The notes: generated by a model not told the origin, from the sequence alone. Counted from the first letter of the stretch, positions 18,691-28,836 are shown. The stretch is DNA of 64,000 bases from Thermodesulfovibrio sp. (GCA_025057595.1 JANXBK010000005.1:28849-92848); one strand, 5' to 3'. Translations and numbers: made by a program.

Positions 18691-19672
18691 TAACTTTCTT
18701 TTGAATTTCTTTAAGAAGCTTTATCACTCTTAAAGAGTCAGACTCTTCAAGAGAGCCCATTCCACAGGATGGAGTAAGAATTGATCTATCTTTACTTAGA
18801 GTGTTTTCAAACTCTTCAATTTGAAGTAGTGCCTTCTTTATAATCTCTCCATCAGAAAGAGTTTTTAACTCATTAGTAGTAGGAACAACTCCCCAAGCTA
18901 TATATCCACCTTTTTTAAGAAAATCGTATATTTCATCCCTATAAATTTTAAAGAAATCAAAGAAAAAATAAGAGTCAAAACTTATTAAATCTACTCCTAA
19001 GGATAAAACTTTACTCCAATCTGCTTTGCCACAACAATGAAGCCCTACTAATACATTCATAGCTTTTAAAGATAAAACAATTTCCTTTATCAGTCTTAAA
19101 GCCTCCGATTCGTTAACAGAGATGTATGTTGAGGCACCTATGGCTTGAAGAATTGGCTCATCAATAAAGATAATCAGATCATCTGCGAAATCTTTTAAAA
19201 AATTTACCTGCCATTTTGCCTTCGCTTTAAGATGAAGAATTGATAGTTCTCTTATGGTTTCATCAAAGTAGATTAAATTACCTTTTTCATCTTTAATAGA
19301 AAGGGTAAAGGTTAACGGTCCTGTGAGCTGTCCTTTTAGAACCTTCAGCTTTTTATCTTTTAGAAGCTCCTTTATTACATAAAGTCCCTTTGAAAACTCT
19401 TCTGTGATAGGTGAGACTAAATCTTCATTGTAATTTATTAACCAATCATTTATAAGGGATTCATCTTTTTTAAAAAAGAGTTTACTATTTTCAAAAAAAA
19501 CACCTGGCAATCCCTCAGTAAATTGAGCAATCATAGACTCTTTTTCTGAGTACTTTGGAAGTTGAGGCCAATAGGGAATATCAAAATTCTCAAAGATTAA
19601 ATTAACTGTAAAATAAGGATCCCTCTGCGGCATACTTCCTATGCCTGTAGTACTAAAAGGAAGTAGCTTCAT
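18683..19672 (-). CDS. Methionine synthase II (MetE C-terminal)-like / UroD-MetE superfamily methyltransferase
   Basis: TTGIGSMPQRDP, GQLTGPLTF, FIDEPILQ, GLHCCGKADWSKVL, SCGMGSLE zinc-ligand-type motifs. Confidence 0.75.
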   Translation of the reverse strand: MKLLPFSTTGIGSMPQRDPYFTVNLIFENFDIPYWPQLPKYSEKESMIAQFTEGLPGVFFENSKLFFKKDESLINDWLINYNEDLVSPITEEFSKGLYVIKELLKDKKLKVLKGQLTGPLTFTLSIKDEKGNLIYFDETIRELSILHLKAKAKWQVNFLKDFADDLIIFIDEPILQAIGASTYISVNESEALRLIKEIVLSLKAMNVLVGLHCCGKADWSKVLSLGVDLISFDSYFFFDFFKIYRDEIYDFLKKGGYIAWGVVPTTNELKTLSDGEIIKKALLQIEEFENTLSKDRSILTPSCGMGSLEESDSLRVIKLLKEIQKKVNG

Positions 19673-19673
19673 T

Positions 19674-19889
19674 TTACTCCTTTGAGCATAACTTCTTTAG
19701 AATTTCTGGATATTCTCTTTTAAAATCTGGAAAGACTCTCTTTAAAAAAATTTTAATAGCCTTAATCTCCATGTCTATCTCTTCAATCTTAGCAAGCTTT
19801 TCATTAATCTGCTCAATCCTTTCAGAAATAATCTTTATCTCAGCTTCTATTAATGAAACTTGCTCTTTTAGAGTCATTAAATCTTTCAT
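19674..19889 (-). CDS. Hypothetical coiled-coil protein (71 aa)
   Basis: Open frame in operon context, heptad-like EAEIKIISERIEQINEKLAKIEEIDMEIKAIK. Confidence 0.55.
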   Translation of the reverse strand: MKDLMTLKEQVSLIEAEIKIISERIEQINEKLAKIEEIDMEIKAIKIFLKRVFPDFKREYPEILKKLCSKE

Positions 19890-19898
19890 CTTTGCTCC

Positions 19899-19994
19899 TT
19901 ATTTATTTCTTCTTAATGCTCTCATTTTTTTACGAAGTTTTCTGTATTTATGCTTTTTTATTTTTTTTCTCCTCCATTTAAGAACACTTCCCAT
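19899..19994 (-). CDS. Tiny basic AURKAIP1/COX24 (bS22-like) ribosomal protein, 31 aa
   Basis: Hand translation MGSVLKWRRKKIKKHKYRKLRKKMRALRRNK*; preceded by AGGAGGTGATTAG; MGSV + Lys/Arg-rich pattern matches mycobacterial bS22 as remembered. Confidence 0.82.
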   Translation of the reverse strand: MGSVLKWRRKKIKKHKYRKLRKKMRALRRNK

Positions 19995-22900
19995 CTAATC
20001 ACCTCCTTTTCTTAATTTTATAGCTTCTACAAAAGCTTCTATTTTAAGCTCATTTCCAGTTGATGCTGTGCCATCATAAATAATAGATATAGCAGGAATG
20101 TTATACTCTTTCTGAATAAATCTCAAAAAAGAAGTAACGATTGCTCCTGGCATACATCCAAAAGGCATTGTATTGACTATACCCTTAACACCTCTTTTTA
20201 TTAAATCAATAGTTTTTGCTACAGATAGAATAGTCTCTCCTTCAAAGCTATCTGGCACATATGCAGAAGCCATTTTAAATAAATCCTTTGTAGAAGGCTC
20301 CTCTGAAAATTTAAGAAAATCTTTAAATATAGATGTAAATTTCTTTTCCACTCTTCCTTGGAAAAATTTATTTATGAGAATTTTCATAATAGCAGATTTA
20401 TCCCTTTTTATAAGAGCCTTTCTCAATGCTATAGTGTTTACGTAATGAATCCACTCTTCAATAGGTGTAAGATACACTTCTAATCCAAAGCTTTCAAGTT
20501 TTCTTATTAAATCCTCATTTGAAAAAGTATGACATCTAACAAATATCTCACCCACAATACCTACCAAAGGCTTTTGTTCTCTATATTTTGGAATTGCCTC
20601 AAAATCTCTTTTCATCTTTCTCAATACTTCTTCAATCCTACCATCTTTTGCTTTTAAAGTCTCATATATCTTCTCAAGATAATAATTATATAAAGCTTCT
20701 GTTTCACCTTTATTTTTCTCATAGGGTCTACACTCAAGTAGAGATTTTGTAAGTAATCCATATGAAACAACTCCCTGCCAAGCTCTAAGTGAGAACTGTC
20801 CTCCAGCAATATTTAAATCTCTGTAAAACTGAGCATCCTGCTGAGGAGAGTATACAGGAACATGTTCAAGTCCTAACTTTTTAAGAACCATTCTATGAGA
20901 GACATTATACTGTCCAAATCTACATGGTCCAGCACCTGATGGCATAAAGAAGGCAGTTTTTTCAGGATAGAAATCTTTAGAAAAAACAATCTTAAGCATA
21001 TCACCTAAGGTTACAAGATAAGGAAAGCATTCTCCTCCTAAGATATATTTTTTACCCACTTCAATAGATTCTTTATCTGAAGGAGGCATAACTTCTGCTT
21101 CAATTCCGCAGTACTGAAAAGCAGCCTTCAGAGCAAAAGCATGATCAGCCATTCTTGGTATATAAATAACTCTTTTTGAGATATCCGAAGGCAGAAAGCT
21201 TTTTAAAAATACAGGTATTGAATAAAACTGCTGTTTTTTTCTCTCCTTTAAACTGTCTATGTAAGCCTCAATTCTTGTGAGAACTCCTGCATCTGCAGAG
21301 TGCTCATCTATCTCAATGATCAAATAGGGATAAAAGGGTTCGCACTCTTCTTTGAAGTAGTTAATTATAAAAGAGTCTGGACCGCAAGCAAAATTTGTTA
21401 TAAATATTGGATATAAATTCCCCATCTTTTTAATTAACCTTGCTGCTCTAACTATTCTTTGTCCTGATCTCCAGTAAAGATTAATCCAATCGTTTTTTAT
21501 TGAGACTGTCTCAATTGGTAACATATCCATTGTAATTGGAAGCACACCTAAACTTCTTAATTTATGAGATATATTGAGATTTAATGCCGGATCAAAAGTA
21601 TTATAAGCTCTTCCTACCAAAACCACTGTTTCAGTCTGACCAAGAGTTTTATCATTTACCGTTTCTAAAAATTTTAATCCTTCTTTTTTAAGTTTTTTCA
21701 AAAACTCATCTTGCTTTTCCTTTGCTCGAGCTATTGCATAGTCAATATTTTTGGTATTTATAATTCCTTTAAAAACTCTCTTTAGCTCCTGTTTTAAATA
21801 GTCAGCTCCTTTTGACAGATCAACCCTTGGGTCAAGGATTTTTAAATCATCAAATACTTTTTTTGCTATATAAGGAGTAGTTTGAACAAGTGGACATGCA
21901 AGACCTCTTTCATACTCATCGTTTAAATTAAGATTCATAAAACTCGGAATAAGAAGTAGTTTGACTCCTTTTTTTTGAAGATTAATTATGTGTCCATAGA
22001 CAACTTTAAGTGGAAAGCAGGCTTCGGATGGCGTTTTTTCAATTCCTTCATTTATTATCTCTTTATTAGTTCTGTCGGATACAACCACATTAAATCCAAG
22101 CTCCCAAAGAAGACTGCTCCAGAAAGGAAGTTGATCGTGAAAGAAAAATATGTAAGGTATACCAATTGTTGGTTTTTTCTCATCCTTCATCTTGTCTTCA
22201 TACTGAAGATGAGCTTCCCAAAGAAGGTTTTCCCTTATCTTTAAGGGATCTGGAAGTTTAGTTTGTGTCTCCTTTTTTTCGTATTTTTCGCATCTTCCGC
22301 CATAAAACATCACATCTTTTTCATTTTCTATCCTTATTTTATTTATCTCGCAGTAGTTAGGACATCCCTTACATTCAAAAGAGGTGATGCTGTAGGAAAG
22401 ATCTTTAACTGAAAATCCCTTAAAAGCTGTGGTTTTACCCTTATTTATTTCCTCCTGTGCAAGTAAGGCAACACCTATAGCACCCATAACCTCATGATGT
22501 GGTGGAACTGTAAGCTGAAAGTTGTCTCCAATTTTTAATTTAAGAAAGTTTTTGAAAGCTGCTTCTATAGCTTTGTTAAAAGCTACTCCTCCTTGAAAGA
22601 ATATTCTTTTACCAATTGGTTTATCTGCAACAACTCTATTTATGTAGTTTTCTACAATGCTATAACAAAGGCCTGCTACAATATCCTCTTTACTTGCACC
22701 CTTATGAAGATTTATAACAAGAGAGTTTTCCATAAAGACTGTGCATCTTTCACCAAGACGGCAAGGACTCTTAGAGGAAAAGGCAAGCTCTTGGAATTCC
22801 TTAAGTGTAAGCCCAAGCTTTTCAGCTTGCTCTTCAATAAAGGAGCCTGTTCCAGCTGCACAGGCTTTATTCATTGTAAAATCTATAACTTTTCCATCTT

Positions 22901-24152
22901 TAAGTCTTATATATTTTGAATCCTGTCCACCAATCTCAAAAATTGTATCTACTGTCTTGTCAAAATGTAGTGCACCATAAGCGTGAGCAGTTATTTCATT
23001 TTTTACAACATCTGCTCCAACAAAATGGGCTACTGTATATCTGCCAGAGCCTGTTACTCCAACACCTTTTATCTTTATATTAGGAAACTCTTGAGAGATC
23101 TCACTTAAACCTTTTCTTACTGCCTCAATTGGTCTACCTGCTGTGGGAAGATATTTCTTTGCTATAAGATTTCCCTTTTCATCTATTAAGGCTATGTTTG
23201 TGCTTACAGAACCTACATCAATTCCAAGATAGGCATACTGAGATGAATCTGAATAAAGCTGAATAGAGTAAGTTTCTTCAAGTATCTCTCTCTTTAATGC
23301 TGGAAGTCCATATTCGATCTCATACTTTATCTCATTAAGTTTGTTAATTGTCTCTTCAGTCAGATAAACATCTTCCTCTTTAGCTTTTACTGCAGCACCA
23401 ATCGCACCCATTACTTCAAAATGTTTTGGTATAAGAATCTCGTCAAGCTCAAGAACCTCCTTGAAAGCTCTCACCATTCCTTTATTTGCTGCAACTCCAC
23501 CTTGAAAGGAAACCACAGGGTTTATTTTCCTTCCTTTAAGCATAGTTGCTTTAAAGTTTCTCGCAAGAGCAAAGCAGACTCCAGCAATTATATCTTCAGT
23601 AGGAGTTGCTATCTGCTGTAGATGAATCATATCTGACTTTGCAAAAACACTACATCTTCCAGCTACCTTTGATGGCTTTTTGGATGCCACAGCAAGCTGA
23701 CTAAACTCAGACAAACTAAGTCCTAAACGCTCTGCCTGCTGTTCAAGAAAAGAACCTGTGCCAGCAGCACAGATACTGTTTAGGGAGAAATCCACTACTC
23801 TTCCTGCTTCATCAAGAAATATAAGTTTTGAGTCTTCTCCACCTATTTCAATTATTGTTCTTACCTCTGGATAAAACTTTACAGTTGCGGTAGCTTGAGA
23901 TATTATCTCATTAATATAGGGAGCTGAGATTCTTTTTGCTATAAATCTTCCTGAAACTCCGGTGAAACATATCTTTAGATTTTTATATCGCTTTAGAAAA
24001 TCTTTTAAAATTGAGTGAGTAATCTCTGCTGCTTTTCCAAAATGTTTAAGATAGATTTTTTCTAAAATTACTCCATCTTTTGTGAAAACAACTGCTTTTG
24101 CTGTCTCACTTCCTATATCAACACCTACTAAAAACTCAGAATCCATACTCAT
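19995..24152 (-). CDS. Acyl-CoA dehydratase activase (BadF/HgdC-type), duplicated ASKHA domains + DUF2229-type region
   Basis: Two ASKHA repeats (GVDIGSETAKAVV..., GIDVGSVSTNIAL...), CAAGTGSFLEQQAERLGL and CAAGTGSFIEEQAEKLGL [4Fe-4S] motifs; probable start MSMDSEF (ORF track starts at 24170). Confidence 0.9.
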   Translation of the reverse strand: MSMDSEFLVGVDIGSETAKAVVFTKDGVILEKIYLKHFGKAAEITHSILKDFLKRYKNLKICFTGVSGRFIAKRISAPYINEIISQATATVKFYPEVRTIIEIGGEDSKLIFLDEAGRVVDFSLNSICAAGTGSFLEQQAERLGLSLSEFSQLAVASKKPSKVAGRCSVFAKSDMIHLQQIATPTEDIIAGVCFALARNFKATMLKGRKINPVVSFQGGVAANKGMVRAFKEVLELDEILIPKHFEVMGAIGAAVKAKEEDVYLTEETINKLNEIKYEIEYGLPALKREILEETYSIQLYSDSSQYAYLGIDVGSVSTNIALIDEKGNLIAKKYLPTAGRPIEAVRKGLSEISQEFPNIKIKGVGVTGSGRYTVAHFVGADVVKNEITAHAYGALHFDKTVDTIFEIGGQDSKYIRLKDGKVIDFTMNKACAAGTGSFIEEQAEKLGLTLKEFQELAFSSKSPCRLGERCTVFMENSLVINLHKGASKEDIVAGLCYSIVENYINRVVADKPIGKRIFFQGGVAFNKAIEAAFKNFLKLKIGDNFQLTVPPHHEVMGAIGVALLAQEEINKGKTTAFKGFSVKDLSYSITSFECKGCPNYCEINKIRIENEKDVMFYGGRCEKYEKKETQTKLPDPLKIRENLLWEAHLQYEDKMKDEKKPTIGIPYIFFFHDQLPFWSSLLWELGFNVVVSDRTNKEIINEGIEKTPSEACFPLKVVYGHIINLQKKGVKLLLIPSFMNLNLNDEYERGLACPLVQTTPYIAKKVFDDLKILDPRVDLSKGADYLKQELKRVFKGIINTKNIDYAIARAKEKQDEFLKKLKKEGLKFLETVNDKTLGQTETVVLVGRAYNTFDPALNLNISHKLRSLGVLPITMDMLPIETVSIKNDWINLYWRSGQRIVRAARLIKKMGNLYPIFITNFACGPDSFIINYFKEECEPFYPYLIIEIDEHSADAGVLTRIEAYIDSLKERKKQQFYSIPVFLKSFLPSDISKRVIYIPRMADHAFALKAAFQYCGIEAEVMPPSDKESIEVGKKYILGGECFPYLVTLGDMLKIVFSKDFYPEKTAFFMPSGAGPCRFGQYNVSHRMVLKKLGLEHVPVYSPQQDAQFYRDLNIAGGQFSLRAWQGVVSYGLLTKSLLECRPYEKNKGETEALYNYYLEKIYETLKAKDGRIEEVLRKMKRDFEAIPKYREQKPLVGIVGEIFVRCHTFSNEDLIRKLESFGLEVYLTPIEEWIHYVNTIALRKALIKRDKSAIMKILINKFFQGRVEKKFTSIFKDFLKFSEEPSTKDLFKMASAYVPDSFEGETILSVAKTIDLIKRGVKGIVNTMPFGCMPGAIVTSFLRFIQKEYNIPAISIIYDGTASTGNELKIEAFVEAIKLRKGGD

Positions 24153-25581
24153 GCCAACGGTTATTGACAAGCTCTATTATTTCTGGGATTTGTTTTATCT
24201 CATCAGGCCAGGGTCTCATCATCCCTTCTTCAAAGGTCTTTCTTGTAGCGTCAATACCCATTTTGCCACCAAATCTCGGCCAACTTGAAGCATGATCAAG
24301 CTCATCAATAGGACCTTCTGATATTATAACGTCTCTACGCCAGTCAACGTTATTAAGAACTTTCCAAGCAGTTGTTGACAAATCTTGAACATCTACATCT
24401 TCGTCAACAACAATAATTAACTTTGAAAACATAAGCTGTCCAGTTCCCCAAAGTCCGTGAATTATCTTTTTTGCATGTCCTGGATATAGCTTTTTTATTG
24501 ATACAATAACTGCATTATGAAAAACTCCCTCCATTGGAAGATTAATATCTTTTATCTCAGGAAACTGTAATCTAAGTAAAGGAAGAAAAATTCTCTCTGT
24601 TGCTTTTGCCATATAGCAGTCTTCCATCGGAGGTTTGCCAACAACTGTTGCTGCATAGATTGGCTCTTTTCTATGGGTTATACATGTTACATGAAGGACA
24701 GGAAATTTATCTACAGGTGAGTAAAAACCTGTGTGATCACCAAAAGGTCCTTCATCTCTTAGCTCGTCTGGCTCTACATAACCCTCAATAACTATCTCTG
24801 CTTCTGCTGGTACCTCTAAATCTGAAGTTATACATTTAACCATCTCAACCGGTTTTCTTCTTAAAAATCCAGCAAAAATCATCTCATCAAAACCATAAGG
24901 TAAAGGCGCTGTAGCAGAGTAAACAGTAGCTGGATCACAGCCAATCGTTACTGCAACAGGCATTCTTTCTCCAAGCTCTCTGTATTTCTGATAGTGTCTT
25001 GCAGCATCTTTATGGATATGCCAGTGCATTCCTGTAGTTACTTCATCATAAACTTGCATACGATACATCCCACAGTTCTGTTTACCTGTTTCAGGATCCT
25101 TTGTAAATACCATAGGCAGTGTAATAAATCTACCTCCATCCTTAGGCCACGTTTTAAGTATTGGAAATTTAAATAGATTTGGTTTGTCTTCAATAACTTC
25201 TTGACAAGGAGCATTCTTTACAAGCTTTGGAAGATATTTACCTATCTCAATTAGTTCAAAAAGAGATTTAATTTTTTCTTTGAATGTTTTAGGTGGAGTT
25301 TGATTAATAAGTTTTTCTATTCTTGCTGCAATCTCATCAAGGCTGTTAACTTCAAGAGCAAGACACATTCTTTCAAAAGAGCCAAATATATTGGTTACTA
25401 CCGGATATGGAGAACCTTTAACTTTTTCAAAAAATAAAGCTTTCCCTCCATTAGGGGATTTGCACATTCTATTCGTTATCTCTGCAATCTCAAGTTCTGC
25501 AGATACTTCCACCTTGACTCTATGAAGAAGTCCTTTTGCCTCTAAAGTATTTAAAAATTCTCTTAAATTTTTATAAGGCAT
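24136..25581 (-). CDS. UbiD family decarboxylase
   Basis: YKNLREFLNTLEAKG, DELRDEGPFGDHTGFYSP, ...EVPAEAEIVIEG. Confidence 0.95.
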   Translation of the reverse strand: MPYKNLREFLNTLEAKGLLHRVKVEVSAELEIAEITNRMCKSPNGGKALFFEKVKGSPYPVVTNIFGSFERMCLALEVNSLDEIAARIEKLINQTPPKTFKEKIKSLFELIEIGKYLPKLVKNAPCQEVIEDKPNLFKFPILKTWPKDGGRFITLPMVFTKDPETGKQNCGMYRMQVYDEVTTGMHWHIHKDAARHYQKYRELGERMPVAVTIGCDPATVYSATAPLPYGFDEMIFAGFLRRKPVEMVKCITSDLEVPAEAEIVIEGYVEPDELRDEGPFGDHTGFYSPVDKFPVLHVTCITHRKEPIYAATVVGKPPMEDCYMAKATERIFLPLLRLQFPEIKDINLPMEGVFHNAVIVSIKKLYPGHAKKIIHGLWGTGQLMFSKLIIVVDEDVDVQDLSTTAWKVLNNVDWRRDVIISEGPIDELDHASSWPRFGGKMGIDATRKTFEEGMMRPWPDEIKQIPEIIELVNNRWHEYGF

Positions 25582-25646
25582 TAAGAATTATTATTTCTTT
25601 TTACAAATATTTATGTCAATCAATGCTTACTGTTATAATTAAACTT

Positions 25647-26615
25647 ATGGCTTATATTATTGTAACAGGCGGAGCAGGATTTATTGGCTCAAATGTAGTA
25701 AAGGAGCTTAACAGCCTTGGTGCAGAAAAAATTATTATTGTTGACAACCTTGGCTCAACTGAGAAGTGGAAAAACCTAGTTGATCTCAGTTTTGAGGATT
25801 ATATTCATAAAGATGATTTTATTGAAAAAATAAAAAAAGGTCTTTTTAATCACTCTGTCAGCTCAATAATCCATCTTGGTGCAAGAAGTAGTACAACCGA
25901 AAAAGATGTAGATTTTTTAATGAAGAATAACTACGAGTACACAAAAGAGCTTGCTAAATGGGCTACAGAAAAAAAAGTAAGATTTATTTATGCCTCCTCT
26001 GCGGCTACTTATGGTGACGGAACAGCTGGCTTTTCAGATGAGCATAATTTACTTTATAAGCTGAGACCTCTTAATGCCTATGGCTTTTCAAAACATATTT
26101 TTGATTTATGGGCTTTAAAAAATGGAGTTTTAGACAAAGTTGTTGGCTTAAAGTATTTTAATGTTTTTGGACCAAGGGAGTGGCATAAGGGTGATATGAG
26201 AAGCATGGTTTTAAAAGCCTATGAGCAAATAAAAAGAGAGGGAAAAATAAAACTCTTTAAATCCTACAATCCTTCTTACAAAGATGGTGAGCAATTAAGA
26301 GATTTCATATATGTTAAAGATGCTGTAAGTATGACCCTATTTTTTCTTGAAAGACCAGATATAAACGGGATTTTTAATGTGGGAACAGGAATTCCTCGTT
26401 CATGGAATGACCTTGCTCAAGCTGTATTTGATGCTGTTGGTCTTAAGCCTCAAGTTGAATATATTGATATGCCTGAGGAGTTAAAGGGAAAATATCAGTA
26501 TTTCACTAAGGCTGACATAAGCAAGATAAGGGCTGCTGGATATAGCAAACCCACTTTAACTCTTGAAGAAGCAGTTAAAGACTATGTTTTAAACTATCTT
26601 GAGCAGAGTTTTTAA
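25647..26615 (+). CDS. hldD: ADP-glyceromanno-heptose 6-epimerase (HldD/RfaD-like SDR)
   Basis: MAYIIVTGGAGFIGSNVVKEL, YASSAATYGDG, YGFSKHIFD, KYFNVFGPREWHKGDMRSM; ORF-track start is upstream. Confidence 0.9.
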   Translation: MAYIIVTGGAGFIGSNVVKELNSLGAEKIIIVDNLGSTEKWKNLVDLSFEDYIHKDDFIEKIKKGLFNHSVSSIIHLGARSSTTEKDVDFLMKNNYEYTKELAKWATEKKVRFIYASSAATYGDGTAGFSDEHNLLYKLRPLNAYGFSKHIFDLWALKNGVLDKVVGLKYFNVFGPREWHKGDMRSMVLKAYEQIKREGKIKLFKSYNPSYKDGEQLRDFIYVKDAVSMTLFFLERPDINGIFNVGTGIPRSWNDLAQAVFDAVGLKPQVEYIDMPEELKGKYQYFTKADISKIRAAGYSKPTLTLEEAVKDYVLNYLEQSF

Positions 26616-27174
26616 AAAGAAACAAAAAATAAAAGATTTTACAGAGTCTTTCAACTAGCTCTGAGATATAAAAAGCTTCAATGAGAGTTTTTCCTGTAGC
26701 TACAACTCCGTGTTTTTCAATTAAGACTGCTTTGCTGTCTTTTAAAGCCTCTGCTACATTTTTTGCAAGCTCTAAAGAGCCTGAGGGTGCATAGCCTACA
26801 ACTGGGAGTCTTTCCAAAAGGAGCTTTTGCTCTTCAAAAATAACCGGAATCTCTATGTTAAGACAGGCAACTACTGAGGCAAAGATAGAATGGGTATGAA
26901 CTACTGCTTCTGTATCATCTTTTGCTTTATATATCTCAAGATGAACTCTGTAATCAGTAGAAGGCTGTTTATTTTCCTCTAAAACTCTGCCATCTAAATC
27001 AATTAACACAATATCCTTTGGCTTAAGAGTAATATAAGATTTGCCTTTAGGAGTAATGAGAACATGGCTTTTTACCTTTTGGCTTACATTTCCGCCTTTT
27101 AGACTTACAAGCCCGAGTTTGTATAGTTTTTTTGATATCTTTACAACTTCTTTTCTTTCTTTTTTGTATTGCAT
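26575..27174 (-). CDS. Class II aldolase/adducin family protein
   Basis: GGNVSQKV, LITPKG, HTHSIFASVVA, IEKHGVVATGKTLIEAF. Confidence 0.88.
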   Translation of the reverse strand: MQYKKERKEVVKISKKLYKLGLVSLKGGNVSQKVKSHVLITPKGKSYITLKPKDIVLIDLDGRVLEENKQPSTDYRVHLEIYKAKDDTEAVVHTHSIFASVVACLNIEIPVIFEEQKLLLERLPVVGYAPSGSLELAKNVAEALKDSKAVLIEKHGVVATGKTLIEAFYISELVERLCKIFYFLFLFKNSAQDSLKHSL

Positions 27175-27193
27175 AATGTTATTATATTTTACT

Positions 27194-27817
27194 ATGAAAG
27201 TTAAGATATTAGTATTTCTGATTTTTCTTTTTCCTCTTTACTCTTATGCTTACTCAATAGATGATTTACTTAAAGAACTTGATACACCTCTTTGGAAAGA
27301 GAAAACCTCTGATCCTGTCTTTATTGAAAAATTCAAATCTCAAGAGTTATTTTCAACAGTAGTAAAACTTGCTGAAGCAAAAGGCTACGACTGGAGATAC
27401 AGAATTAGAGCAATAAAACTACTTGGAGAACTTGGAACTCCTCAAGCAAAAGAAGCTTTACTTAGTATGTTTCAAGATCCCTTTTTCCACCATGAGTGTC
27501 CTTCTTTAAAATCCTATGTTGCAGATGCGTTAGGAAATTTTAAGCCAGAAAAAAGACTTCTTGAAATACTAAAAGATGGATTAAAAGATAGTGAAGTTTT
27601 AGTAAGAGAGGCTGTAGCTCGCTCTATTGGGAGACTTAAAATGCCAGAGGCTACAGAGTATTTAAAAGAGGCTTTTTATAGTGAAAAAAGTATCGCAGTA
27701 AAAATAGCAATTCTGAATGCTTTAAAATCAATAGGAAACTTAGATGCTTTAAATTTTATTAAAAAAGTCATTTCAGAACAACAAGAACTAAATGATGTTT
27801 TTGGAGGCTCTTTATAA
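27194..27817 (+). CDS. Exported HEAT-repeat domain protein
   Basis: MKVKILVFLIFLFPLYSYAYS signal peptide; HEAT-like repeats RAIKLLGELGTPQAKEALL, VREAVARSIGRLKMPEATEYL, KIAILNALKSIGNLDALNFI. Confidence 0.8.
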   Translation: MKVKILVFLIFLFPLYSYAYSIDDLLKELDTPLWKEKTSDPVFIEKFKSQELFSTVVKLAEAKGYDWRYRIRAIKLLGELGTPQAKEALLSMFQDPFFHHECPSLKSYVADALGNFKPEKRLLEILKDGLKDSEVLVREAVARSIGRLKMPEATEYLKEAFYSEKSIAVKIAILNALKSIGNLDALNFIKKVISEQQELNDVFGGSL

Positions 27818-28664
27818 TCCTTCCCTAGTTGAAGATTTATCTTATGAAGAAATATTAGACGTTTTTAAAGAAACTGCCAAGACTCTGCAAAAAGAAGAGG
27901 CCTTTGTAGAGCTTAATGCTAAAGAAGCAGAGGCAGTATTCGTTGGAGATACCCATGGCGATTTTACTGTTACAAAAAAAATTGTGAAAAACTTCCTTGA
28001 ACAACAAAACCAATACCTAATATTTCTCGGTGATTACATAGACAGAGAGCCTGAGCCTTATGGCTCACTTTATAATCTTCTTTATTTATGTTTACTTAAA
28101 ATAAACTTTCCTGAAAGAGCTTATCTTCTTAAGGGAAATCATGAAGCAAACTATGCAGTTGAATGCTACCCCTATGAGTTTGAAGATGAGCTAATAAATA
28201 TTTTTGGAGTTTATGGAAGAAAGCTTCATGAAGAAGCTGTGAGTGTATTTAAGCAAATGCCTCTCATGTTAAAGACACAAAATGGAATAGTAGCAGCTCA
28301 TGGAGGATTTCCACTAAGAGGACAAAAAGTTGATGATAAATCAAAAGTTGATCTTATAGTTGAGATACTTTGGGCAGACCCTGAGATATCTCCAACTTTC
28401 AGAGGATTTGGTATACCAAAATTTAGTGAAAAAGATTTAGTAAGCTTTCTTCAGTCCTGTCAAGCAAACTGTTTCATAAGAGGACATGACTACAGAGTTG
28501 GCGGAAAAGTTATCTATTCAAACAGGTGTATAACAATATTTACCTGCAGAAGATATGCCTCAGTGGCAGGTATTACTGTAGCAAAAGTAGATCTATCAAA
28601 AAATATTAATGATGCAAAGGATATAGCTTTAGTGAGTCTTACTTTGCCTGATACATTTGAATAA
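27792..28664 (+). CDS. PPP-family (Ser/Thr-type) metallophosphatase
   Basis: [41 protein letters not shown]. Confidence 0.88.
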   Translation: MMFLEALYNPSLVEDLSYEEILDVFKETAKTLQKEEAFVELNAKEAEAVFVGDTHGDFTVTKKIVKNFLEQQNQYLIFLGDYIDREPEPYGSLYNLLYLCLLKINFPERAYLLKGNHEANYAVECYPYEFEDELINIFGVYGRKLHEEAVSVFKQMPLMLKTQNGIVAAHGGFPLRGQKVDDKSKVDLIVEILWADPEISPTFRGFGIPKFSEKDLVSFLQSCQANCFIRGHDYRVGGKVIYSNRCITIFTCRRYASVAGITVAKVDLSKNINDAKDIALVSLTLPDTFE

Positions 28665-28836
28665 ATCTTTTTATACTTCTGTTATAAGTAGCTTCAACTT
28701 CTTTTGTAAAGTAACAGGCAGGTAGTTCCCCTCTTTTTCTATGATAGTGTAAACACTCACAGCATATTCCCTTTTTGTCACAAGGCTCGTAACTACAAAT
28801 ACAAATCTTTTTGTTTGTCTCAATTTTACACTCCAT
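28639..28836 (-). CDS. Small Cys-rich protein (DUF6485-like)
   Basis: [59 protein letters not shown]; conserved-looking CxC..C..C..CCxC layout. Confidence 0.75.
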   Translation of the reverse strand: MECKIETNKKICICSYEPCDKKGICCECLHYHRKRGELPACYFTKEVEATYNRSIKRFIQMYQAK

